This document shows, piece by piece, positions 24,360 to 31,970 of a stretch of DNA of 44,060 nt; position 1 is the stretch's first letter; every line of letters begins with the position of its first letter. Origin of the DNA: Chloroflexota bacterium (GTDB taxonomy: Bacteria; Chloroflexota; UBA11872; VXOZ01); the NCBI GenBank assembly GCA_022824225.1, contig JAJEAH010000065.1, positions 1-44,060 of the forward strand, written 5' to 3'. The notes under the pieces are model-generated. The model was not told the DNA's origin. It did no database searches and saw only the letters and a program-made list of their open reading frames with translations. Made by a program: the position numbers and the translations under genes.

Positions 24360-24752
24360 TTATCTCTGCCCGAGTTGCGCTTTGAATTGGGCGGTGTCGT
24401 AGTACTCCCGCCACTCTGTGATCTTGCCGTTGTGGCAGGTGATGAAGACGCTGGCGGGGAGGCGGGCGGTGTTGCCGGTGAGGCGGTGGCGGCAGGAGAA
24501 CTCCCATTCGCAGGCGGCGGTGTCGCCGTGGGCCACGAGCGTGCGGACCGTGAGGTGGATCTGGGCGAAGGCGCTGAAGAACGCCGTGAGCGACTGGCGT
24601 ATAGCGGGGATGCCACTGAGCGTCTGGCCGGAGGCGTTGGTGAGCACGGCGTCCGGCGCGAAATCCCGCAGGATGGCGTCAATGTCCGCGGCGTTCCAAG
24701 CGGCGGTCTGGTGTTCCAGGGTCTCAGCGGGGGTGCGGGGAGTGGCAGGCAT
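24360..24752 (-). CDS. SnoaL-like (NTF2-fold) protein
   Basis: The 130 residues TPAETLEHQTAAWNAADIDA, ILRDFAPDAVLTNASGQTLS, GIPAIRQSLTAFFSAF and CHNGKITEWREYYDTAQFKA follow the SnoaL-like polyketide-cyclase/nuclear-transport-factor-2 pattern: a helix pair, then a curved sheet forming a pocket. The function could be a small-molecule isomerase or binder. ATG 24752 has AAAGGA upstream; the frame is open to 24887. It stands alone. Confidence 0.85.
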   Translation of the reverse strand: MPATPRTPAETLEHQTAAWNAADIDAILRDFAPDAVLTNASGQTLSGIPAIRQSLTAFFSAFAQIHLTVRTLVAHGDTAACEWEFSCRHRLTGNTARLPASVFITCHNGKITEWREYYDTAQFKAQLGQR

Positions 24753-24891
24753 GGGTGACGTCCTTTCGTGATACTCTATCGTGGTTTGGCGTGAAATTGC
24801 CGATTCGCAGTTATGCGTGTCAGGTAATTCTATAGCGGAATTGGTAGATACCTCGCTGTGCTTCAGTACCGCTCTCTGCTCATACACATGC

Positions 24892-25066
24892 CATTCCGAA
24901 CGAAGCGCAGCGGAGTGTCGCTAAGCGCGGGGAAGCTAAGGCCACAAGCCAATTGCGTCGGTTGAGGCGGGGTCTTGGACTCCATGGCTCGACCAACGCA
25001 ATTGGCTCAGCACCTTCGATTCTCCGCACCCTAGATTCCTCACTGCGCTCCGCTCCGTTCGGAATG
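24892..25066. repeat. Large nested inverted repeat
   Basis: Outer arms (24892-24916, CATTCCGAACGAAGCGCAGC onward, and 25042-25066) are near-perfect inverted copies. Inner arms CCAATTGCGTCGGTTGAG (24949-24966) and CTCGACCAACGCAATTGG (24988-25005) pair with one mismatch. There is no coding potential. Confidence 0.7.
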
Positions 25067-25165
25067 ACATGGAGTGTCAACAGTGACATGGAGAGCCAAC
25101 AATGACATGGGGGGCCAACAGTGGCATGGGGAGCCAACAGTGACATGGCGAGTCAATACTGATAT
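25067..25165. repeat. Five to six tandem 19-20-bp repeats
   Basis: Units of the form GTGACATGGAGAGCCAACA repeat directly, drifting at the last copies (TGGCGAGTCAATAC, TGAGGTGTCTG). They start from the GACATGG that ends the inverted repeat to the left, so they may have grown from it by slippage. Confidence 0.75.
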
Positions 25166-25330
25166 GAGGTGTCTGTGCTGTCTAGTGGAGACAAGATTCT
25201 GTCAGGGTATTGGTCGACGGGAAATGGTAGTTTTAGACTTGACATCGTCACGGGGGCCACGTACTTTGTCGCTCCGAGCGCAGCGTCGGACGGTTCGCGG
25301 AATCCACGCATCCCTGCACACGAGATTCTT

Positions 25331-25378
25331 CGTCGCGGAGTTTATCCTGAACCTGCCGAAGGGCTCCTCAGAATGACG
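25331..25378. repeat. Dispersed repeat copy
   Basis: The segment CGTCGCGGAGTTTATCCTGA and ACCTGCCGAAGGGCTC is a relative of the 17938-18434 array core (CTGAGCCTGTCGAAG). The rest of the 25166-25535 spacer shows no gene. Confidence 0.5.
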
Positions 25379-25535
25379 TTTCGGGAAGTAGCTTGCTGCA
25401 ATCCTCTGTATGACGTATCGGGAAGCAACTTTACCTGTTGACACTCGCATCTCTATCGCCTAAGCCCAAATCTGCTAATACCCCAGCCGACATCTACTAC
25501 CGCCGACACAGCCTCGACCGATAGGCGGCGCGGCG

Positions 25536-26597
25536 TTATGCGGGCCAGCCGTTCGCCAGAGACAGCAACGCCAGCACGGTCAACCCCCACAGCGCCACGC
25601 TTGCCAGCAACCAGGGATCGCGGAAGAGGAGGGCTTCGGGGCTTTCCGCGCCGCCGGCGCTGCGGGTAGCGCGCAGATACCGCACCAGGCCGACAATGAC
25701 AAACGGCACGGTAACGAGCAGGACCGGGCTGCCGGACGTGGCCGGGGAGAACAACGAGTAGAGCACATACGCCACTGCCGTGGCGCTCGCCGCCACCACC
25801 AGCCAGCGGTCGAGCGCCTCGGCGGTATAGTGCGCCAGATTCGGGCGGTGCTCGGCGGCCCGCGCGCCCAGGAGCGCCAGTTCGCGGCGGCGCTTGCCCA
25901 GTATCAGCAGGAGCGCCAAGAGCAACGTGCAGATATAGAGCCAGGGCGAAATGGGCGTAAGCACAGCGACGGTGCCGGCAGCGGCGCGCAGCGCGAAGCC
26001 GGTAGCCACCAAACTCGCGTCCAGCAATGGCACGTGCTTCAACCAAACGCTGTAGGCGAGGTTCACACCCACGTACAGGGCCAGAATCGCGCCCAGGACA
26101 ACCTGCATCGAGAAGGCCCCCGCCAGCGCCGCGGCCAGCAGCAGCACGGCGGCGCCAACGGCGACTTGCGGCGGCAACGCGCCCGCCGCCACCGGCCGCA
26201 GCCGCTTGACCGGATGCCGGCGGTCCGCGTCCGCGTCCAATACGTCATTCACCAGGTAGATGCCGCCGCTGGCGAGCACGAACAGGCCGCACGCGAGCAC
26301 GCTGGCCTGCACGGCAGCCGGGTCCGTGAACTGCCGCGAAAAGACCACGCCGGCAAACACCAGCACATTCTTGACCCACTGCAGCGGGCGGGTGGCGCGC
26401 AGAAGCGCCCCGGCAACAGTGAGAAAGCCGCCGACTCCGACAGCGTGGGAGGCTGCGGCCGGGGTCGCGCGCTCAGCCCATTGCGGAGAGGCAGGCCGGA
26501 CCGTTGTGCGAGAAGTCGAGGAGTCCGCTGCCTCCCGGGCCTGTCCCGGGCTCTCGTCAGGGGAGCGGACGCCTTGCGTAAACGATTCGCCGCTCAC
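25536..26597 (-). CDS. UbiA-family prenyltransferase, decaprenyl-phosphate phosphoribosyltransferase-like
   Basis: The 353-residue protein has a ~65-residue polar N-terminus, then about eight membrane helices. The first UbiA motif reads LVNDVLDADADRRHPVKRLR plus PVAAG: NDxxDxxxDR, then HPxKRxRPxA, the form seen in enzymes that join phosphoribose from PRPP to polyprenyl phosphate (Rv3806c type). A basic loop GKRRRELALLG follows the later helices. The product may feed a decaprenylphosphoryl-arabinose- or ribose-like glycan pathway; that is inference from the motif, since no partner genes are here. It overlaps tilS by ATGA. Confidence 0.85.
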   Translation of the reverse strand: MSGESFTQGVRSPDESPGQAREAADSSTSRTTVRPASPQWAERATPAAASHAVGVGGFLTVAGALLRATRPLQWVKNVLVFAGVVFSRQFTDPAAVQASVLACGLFVLASGGIYLVNDVLDADADRRHPVKRLRPVAAGALPPQVAVGAAVLLLAAALAGAFSMQVVLGAILALYVGVNLAYSVWLKHVPLLDASLVATGFALRAAAGTVAVLTPISPWLYICTLLLALLLILGKRRRELALLGARAAEHRPNLAHYTAEALDRWLVVAASATAVAYVLYSLFSPATSGSPVLLVTVPFVIVGLVRYLRATRSAGGAESPEALLFRDPWLLASVALWGLTVLALLSLANGWPA

Positions 26598-28165
26598 GGC
26601 CGGTCCTCCGCCGCCGGTTCCAGGCGCAGGCGCAGCAGCCGCCGGGTCTGGTCTGTGATGCGATAGCGGGCATCGATGCGGTGGCCCGCAACCCAGACAA
26701 TGGCATCCTCAGCCGTGACCACCAATGGCGTCCGGTCGCGCAGGCGCGCCGGCACGCGCGCATCCACCAGAAAGTCCTGAAGCTTCTTCACGCCGGTCAT
26801 GCCCAGCGGCATGAAGCGATCGCCCGGCAAACGCGTGCGCACCCGCAGCGGAACCGGCGTGCGTTCGGCGTCCAGCCACGCCTCGCCGGGAGCGCTCTCT
26901 TGCCACAGGTCAACGGCGTCTCTCCCTTCTCGCGCAGCCAGCGTTGCATGGATGCTGCATGCCAATGCCGGCAGGTCGGCGCCGCCGGGCACGGCGAGCG
27001 CGACCGGCGCGAACGCAACCGGGCTCGGTGAACGGCCAAGCCAGATGCCGTCTTGTTCGGCGCGGCAGATCAGGCCGCCGGGGAACGGCGACGAAGCGCC
27101 GGTTGTGCCCTGCCGCAGCGCGTCGCGGGCGGCGGCCACGTGCGCGAACTCAACGCCTTGCACGTGCCCCGCCACGCGGTAGATGGCTGCGCGCAGCGCT
27201 GCCGCTTGCAGAGCGGCCGGCAAGGCGCGCCATTCGTCTCCGGCCAGGAGCAAACCGCCAGCGCTGCGCCGCGTGTGCAGGTCCAGCCATTCTTCCGCCG
27301 CCGCCGCGAGAAACTCGTGGTCGTCCGCCAGCACGTGGGCGGCGCGGGCCAGTGTGCGCGCTGCCGCGGGATACCGCGTCTCCAGCAGCGGCATGACCGT
27401 ATGACGCAGCCAGTTCCGCTGGGGCGCGGTCGTCTCGTTGGTGCTGTCTTCGCGAAACGGCACACCGCGCCGGGCGCAGTAGGCGCGCAATTCGGCGCGC
27501 GAAACGTCCAAGAGGGGCCGCACCAGGGTGATGCCTGACCCGGACCGCCCCTTTGTGCCGGGACCAACCTCGTCGGCGCGGTCAGCCGCTTGCGCGGAGC
27601 CGTCCGACGCCGCGCCGGACCCCAACGGGCTTGCGCGCCGCATGCCGGACAGCCCGGCCAAGCCGCTGCCCCGCAGCAGGTGCAGCAACACCGTCTCAGC
27701 CTGGTCGTCCTCGTGGTGAGCCAGGGCAATGAACGGCGAGCCCTCCCGCTGGGCAATGCCCGCCAGTTGACGATAGCGCAGCCGCCGGGCGACGTTTTCC
27801 GGCGAGGCGTGGCGTTGTTGCGCCGCGCCAACGTCAATGGCCCGCACGGTGCAGGGCAGTCCGACGTCTTCTGCCCAGCGCGCAACGAATTCCGCGTCTG
27901 CATCGGATTCCGCCCCGCGCAGGCGGTGGTTCACGTGGGCGACGTGGAGGCGCCATTGGTGAGCGGGCGCCAATTGCCGAATTATGTCGATGAGAGCCAT
28001 GGAGTCCGCGCCGCCGGACACCGCCACCACCACCGCGCTGTTCCCGGGCAGCAGCCCGTGAGCGGCGATGGTGTCGTCTACGGCCGCCGCCAAGGGATCG
28101 GGCGCTGGCGGATGTTTGCTTGCGGCCTGGCCGGTGGGGATAGTGTCCGTAAGGTGATTCCGCAT
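26594..28165 (-). CDS. tilS: tRNA(Ile)-lysidine synthase
   Basis: TilS converts C34 of the CAU tRNA-Ile to lysidine, changing its decoding from AUG to AUA. The 523-residue protein has the PP-loop SGGADSMALIDI near residue 44, then HVNHRLRGAESDADAEFVAR, ENVARRLRYRQLAGIA, IALAHHEDDQAETVLLHLLR, FREDSTNETT and NWLRHTVMPLLE. A C-terminal domain with RTRLPGDRFMPLGMTGVKKL and QDFLVDARVPARLRDRTPLV completes it. ATG 28165 gives the short N-terminus; the frame is open to 28249. The downstream UbiA gene overlaps by four bases, so the two are co-transcribed. Confidence 0.95.
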   Translation of the reverse strand: MRNHLTDTIPTGQAASKHPPAPDPLAAAVDDTIAAHGLLPGNSAVVVAVSGGADSMALIDIIRQLAPAHQWRLHVAHVNHRLRGAESDADAEFVARWAEDVGLPCTVRAIDVGAAQQRHASPENVARRLRYRQLAGIAQREGSPFIALAHHEDDQAETVLLHLLRGSGLAGLSGMRRASPLGSGAASDGSAQAADRADEVGPGTKGRSGSGITLVRPLLDVSRAELRAYCARRGVPFREDSTNETTAPQRNWLRHTVMPLLETRYPAAARTLARAAHVLADDHEFLAAAAEEWLDLHTRRSAGGLLLAGDEWRALPAALQAAALRAAIYRVAGHVQGVEFAHVAAARDALRQGTTGASSPFPGGLICRAEQDGIWLGRSPSPVAFAPVALAVPGGADLPALACSIHATLAAREGRDAVDLWQESAPGEAWLDAERTPVPLRVRTRLPGDRFMPLGMTGVKKLQDFLVDARVPARLRDRTPLVVTAEDAIVWVAGHRIDARYRITDQTRRLLRLRLEPAAEDRP

Positions 28166-28370
28166 AGGCACATGGTACCCCAGGCACGCCGGTGAGCGAA
28201 TGCGGGAGCATCCATTATTCAGCGCGCGCGACGGCGCAGCGCGGCGCAAGTTTCCGCCAGTGGGCGTGAGGAAGTTGCAGTACGGTCAGTGTACCGCGCC
28301 ATGCCTGACCGCCCTGACTCAACGTGGTTCCGGCGATACGTCCGCGATTGTCGCGCAGGCCGCGTTGCCA

Positions 28371-28458
28371 GTCCTGCTCGCGCCGCAAGGAACAGGGGAG
28401 CATAGAGGTGTCAAGGCAAAATAAGGGAATCGTCCTGCTCGCGGCGCAAGGGACAGGG
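28371..28458. repeat. Pair of 27-bp direct repeats in a gene-poor spacer
   Basis: GTCCTGCTCGCGCCGCAAGG at 28371 (running to 28397) recurs with two changes at 28432-28458, 61 bp apart. The whole 28166-28766 spacer between tilS and sodC shows no other feature I can support. Confidence 0.6.
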
Positions 28459-28766
28459 TCTCTGCGGCGGCAGATGCGCTCATTCACCCTGGGCCCGTTT
28501 CCGATCCTCTTTGGGGCGGGAAAGCCGCTCGTACCGAGCATAACGGCAAGCCTGAATCGGGCCTGTAGAAGTGCTCAGGACGAACGGCTCCTGTGCGGAT
28601 AGAAAACCGTAAGCAGCCCCTAGCCGCAGACTGCCTCTCAGCCGCAGTCAGGGAGTTGGCGCGTTGCGTCCCGCCGCCCCGCCACTGCGCCTATTGCCGA
28701 GACCGAGGCGAGCTACGGTCCGCCCGCCCGGTCTATCCGCGCACTGTCCGCTCGGGCATTGCCGGA

Positions 28767-29327
28767 TCAGTCCAGGTTAATCACGCCGCAGGCGACACGG
28801 CCGCCGGCGCCGGCATCCTCTCCATAGGTATCGGGCTTCTCATGGATGATGAAGGCGGAGCCGTCCTCATCGAAGAGCGAATGGGCGAGGTCCATGGTCA
28901 GGGTCACGTCGCTCGTGAATACGTCCACGCGCACCGTACCGTCGGCAGCCGCGTAGATGTTGGGCAAGTCACCGGCGTGGTAGCCGCCTTCATACGCGTA
29001 GCCGTGGCCACGCTCTTTGGGCGAAAAGTGGTCGCCGGCCGCCGCAAAGTCCGGTGTGCAGCTACCGGTCTCATGAATGTGGAAGCCGTGGCCGCCTGGC
29101 GCCAGGCCGGTCACGTCCGCCGCGATGATGACCCCGTGCGGGCTTTGGGTCAGGGTTACCGTGCCCATGGCGGCGCCGTCCGGCCCGGCCAGGCGCGCCG
29201 TGGCCGTTGCGCCCACCGCCAGCGGCGCCGCCGGCACTTCCCGCACCTGCACCGCGCAACCGGCAGAAACAAGCAACGCCCCGACCGCTAGTACGGAAAA
29301 CAGAATCCTGGCAACGTGACGCATCAT
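28767..29327 (-). CDS. sodC: Cu/Zn superoxide dismutase lipoprotein
   Basis: The 186-residue protein begins with a lipoprotein signal ending LLVSAGC (Cys ~23), so it is exported and anchored outside. Metal ligands are visible: HGFHIHETGSC (two Cu His and the disulfide Cys), GDHFSP (bridging His), GYHAGDLPNI and IIHEKPDTYGED, and the second Cys in GGRVACGVINL. It dismutates external superoxide. ATG 29327 has AAAGGA upstream; ATG 29324 is the next codon. It is divergent from the solute-binding protein gene at 29699. Confidence 0.93.
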   Translation of the reverse strand: MMRHVARILFSVLAVGALLVSAGCAVQVREVPAAPLAVGATATARLAGPDGAAMGTVTLTQSPHGVIIAADVTGLAPGGHGFHIHETGSCTPDFAAAGDHFSPKERGHGYAYEGGYHAGDLPNIYAAADGTVRVDVFTSDVTLTMDLAHSLFDEDGSAFIIHEKPDTYGEDAGAGGRVACGVINLD

Positions 29328-29618
29328 TGAGTCCTTTCGAGTGTTGCACAATCCGATTGCAATCTTACAGGATACGAGTGTATGCGGCAGCACTCCTCGC
29401 GCTGCGCGCCACCGATCACAGGCAGCATGGGTGTCAAGTCGTCCGCCAGGCTCGGACGAAGGCGCGGCCGGGCGGCTGTCGCGGGTGCGCGTGGGAAGCG
29501 GGGGCGGCAACAGGTTGACAGTCGCTCCGCATGCGCAAATACCGGGCAGAGAAGAGCATTCACCGAACGCCGCGCGACAGCCGCCTACCGCAAGGAAAAG
29601 CGGCTCGCACAAGCGGAT

Positions 29619-29648
29619 TTGACACTCAACCATGGGATAGTGCAGAAT
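29619..29648 (+). promoter_or_regulatory. Possible promoter of the second solute-binding protein
   Basis: A perfect TTGACA (29619-29624) is followed after 18 bp by CAGAAT (29643-29648), four of six matching the -10. It lies about 50 bp before ATG 29699. The other 300 bp of this divergent spacer show nothing clear. Confidence 0.35.
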
Positions 29649-29698
29649 CTACGTTTGGTGACGTGTTCGTATGTTGGTAGCGAATAAAGGAGAAGTGA

Positions 29699-31111
29699 AT
29701 GAATACGAGCACCGCAGGTAACGGTTTTAGCCGCAGGACGATGCTTGGCGGCTTTGCCGTGGGGGCAGGCGCCGTGCTGGCGGCGGCATGCGGCGCCACG
29801 ACGTCGGCCATGCCGGAAGAGGAAATGGCCGAGGAAGCGCCGGCAGAGCAGGAAGCCCAAGCTGAGGCTCCTATGGCCGAAGAGGTGGAGATCCTGTATC
29901 TCACCTACACGCGGCCGGCCCGCAACGAGGCCGAACAGGCGCTGTATAGCGCGTTTGAGGAAGCCAACCCCGGCATCAAGCTGGACCTCAAGATCGTGGA
30001 TGGCGGCGGCACCGGCGTGCGCCAGAACATTCCGATTCTCTTCGCCGCCGGCACGCCCGTGGGTCTCTTTGAGAACACCTGGGGCACCTGGCTGCAGTTC
30101 GTGGAAGGCGACCTGATCACGTCGTTGACGCCGCTGATGAATCGAGATGGGGTCGACCCGTACGACACATTCATCGCCGAGGGCGTGGATTTCGTCTCGC
30201 ACCGGGGCCAGACCTATGGCTTCCCGGCCAGCATGTCCGTGGATACGTGGGTGTACAATAAGACCCTTTTCGACACTGCGGGTCTGGAGTATCCCCCCAC
30301 CGATCCTGACGACCCAACCTGGACGATGGAGCGGTTTATCGATTCCGCCGAGAAGCTGACCATTGGCACCGAGCAGTTTGGCATGGGCCGGGGCTACACG
30401 GGTTTCAACACCTTTGGCATCGGCGACGGCACCTTCTTCGGCGGCCTGGCCTGGGACGCCGAGAACCAGATGGCGACCATGAACAACGAGCACTATCGCC
30501 AGGGCCAGAACTTCTGGATCGACATCATCGACAAGTTCCACGTCATGCCGACGTCAGAGGAACACAGCAACCTCACCGGCGGCAGGACCGGCCACTACTT
30601 CTATTCCACCGGCGCCTTTGGCATGTCGGTCATGTTCGTAGTGCCGCCGGAAGCGGCTGAAGCGCCGTTCGAATGGGGCATTGGCGCGCTGCCGTATACG
30701 GGCGAGCCGCCCAACCACTCCGGCCGCCATTACACGCACGCGGTCTTCGTGGGCAACACCGACCACGTCGACCAGACGTGGGAAGTACTGAAGTGGCTGC
30801 TCGATGGCGACAACGGCCTCACCTATCTGGAGCTGACCGGCCACGTGGTAACCCCGATGCTGCACCTCTTCGACCAAGCGCAAGCACACTGGGAAGAGAA
30901 GCAGGGCGGCGAAGTGGACGGCACGGCGTTCTTCCTGGAGGCCCAGCACACGCCGCAGTCCGGTCACGGCATGCTCAAGTTCGCAAACTTCTACGATATC
31001 AACGATGTCTTGGGCCCGCAGTATGCGGCCGTAAAGAACCGCGAGAATACCGTGGAAGAGTTCCTGCCCGTTGCTGAGAACTACATCAACGAGAATCTCC
31101 GCGTCGAGTAG
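29699..31111 (+). CDS. Solute-binding lipoprotein without adjacent permease
   Basis: The 470-residue protein starts RRTMLGGFAVGAGAVLAAAC: twin Arg, hydrophobic core and lipobox with Cys ~32, followed by an acidic Ala/Glu linker. The mature part has the periplasmic-binding fold (EILYLTYTRPARNEAEQALY; NIPILFAAGTPVGLFENTWG; VYNKTLFDTAGLEYPPTDPD; WTMERFIDSAEKL). It resembles the protein at 92-1468 in the '[11 protein letters not shown]' region, so they are distant paralogues. AAAGGAG precedes the ATG. A terminator follows directly, so no ABC partner is co-transcribed. Confidence 0.9.
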   Translation: MNTSTAGNGFSRRTMLGGFAVGAGAVLAAACGATTSAMPEEEMAEEAPAEQEAQAEAPMAEEVEILYLTYTRPARNEAEQALYSAFEEANPGIKLDLKIVDGGGTGVRQNIPILFAAGTPVGLFENTWGTWLQFVEGDLITSLTPLMNRDGVDPYDTFIAEGVDFVSHRGQTYGFPASMSVDTWVYNKTLFDTAGLEYPPTDPDDPTWTMERFIDSAEKLTIGTEQFGMGRGYTGFNTFGIGDGTFFGGLAWDAENQMATMNNEHYRQGQNFWIDIIDKFHVMPTSEEHSNLTGGRTGHYFYSTGAFGMSVMFVVPPEAAEAPFEWGIGALPYTGEPPNHSGRHYTHAVFVGNTDHVDQTWEVLKWLLDGDNGLTYLELTGHVVTPMLHLFDQAQAHWEEKQGGEVDGTAFFLEAQHTPQSGHGMLKFANFYDINDVLGPQYAAVKNRENTVEEFLPVAENYINENLRVE

Positions 31112-31124
31112 GACAGGATCCGCC

Positions 31125-31205
31125 AACCAAACGTTCGCTTGCGTAGACGTTTGGGGGGTTTCGACAAAGAAGGAGGGTTGCCCACTGGGCGGCCCTCCTT
31201 TGCCT
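31125..31205 (+). terminator. Hairpins ending the solute-binding protein transcript
   Basis: AAGGAGGG (31170-31177) pairs with CCCTCCTT (31193-31200), with GCCCA-C-TGGGC stacked inside, followed by TTGCCTTTCCC. A weaker hairpin CCAAACG/CGTTTGG lies at 31125-31153. The stretch 31206-31970 to the next gene shows no convincing coding sequence. Confidence 0.7.
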
Positions 31206-31970
31206 TTCCCAGATTTCGTTAAGCGCAGTGCGCGACGCCGCGGCCCGGTGTAATCCCTGTGAGCCCTGTCTTCGCTGCTGAGCGCGGCGTTCTACGGGTT
31301 GCCAATCGTGGATTTCGTTGTGTAGAGCGGCAAACACGAACGATACACCCGCCTGCCGCGCAACTGCCTGCCGCCCGTCCGCTGCTCCCGGCTGCCGGAA
31401 CACGCACCGCTGACTGGCCGCGCGCTGGCGTCTTGCCAACCGGCCTTGGGGCAGACCCGCTTCTGGTTTGCGATATGGGGATTGTCTGCACACCTCATTC
31501 TTTACGCACGTGCCTCGCGTGAAGTAGGCCAAGCGCACTCTCTGTGGCGAGGCGCAGCGCCCATTTCCCCCGCCCCGAAAAGTCGCGTAAACTGGAATCA
31601 CTCCTCTGTCGTGAAAGCGTGACGGGAAACGTGAAGACTTGCGCGGTGGTGGTGGACTCAGAGCATGCGGTTGCAGAGAGTCTCGCCGGCATGTCCGGCC
31701 AAGGTATGGGGGGAGTCGCGGCCCGCGGCGGAGGTATCTCGCGCCGGGCGGCGCAGTACGCTAACTGGGGCAGGGGCGTCGCTGCCGGACGCATGGCGAT
31801 CACGGAGACTGACCGCCTCTAGCCGGCACAGGCCTCGTTCAATGCGGCGGCGTTTGCCGCAGTGCGCGCGTCCCGCAGCCGGTATACGCGGGGCGGCGCG
31901 TGCGGCGTAGAAGGCGCGTGATTCTGCTGCGGCGAACCTGCCGGCATCACGGCGCCCTGTGGGGAATGCC

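Noticed and set aside
28593-29291. Plus-strand open frame opposite sodC
   Set aside because: No family motifs; the minus strand has a complete lipoprotein SodC with all metal ligands.
31544-31822. Possible 92-codon gene before the permease
   Set aside because: No ribosome-binding site, low-complexity Arg/Gly/Ala content, and overlapping open frames on both strands of equal quality.
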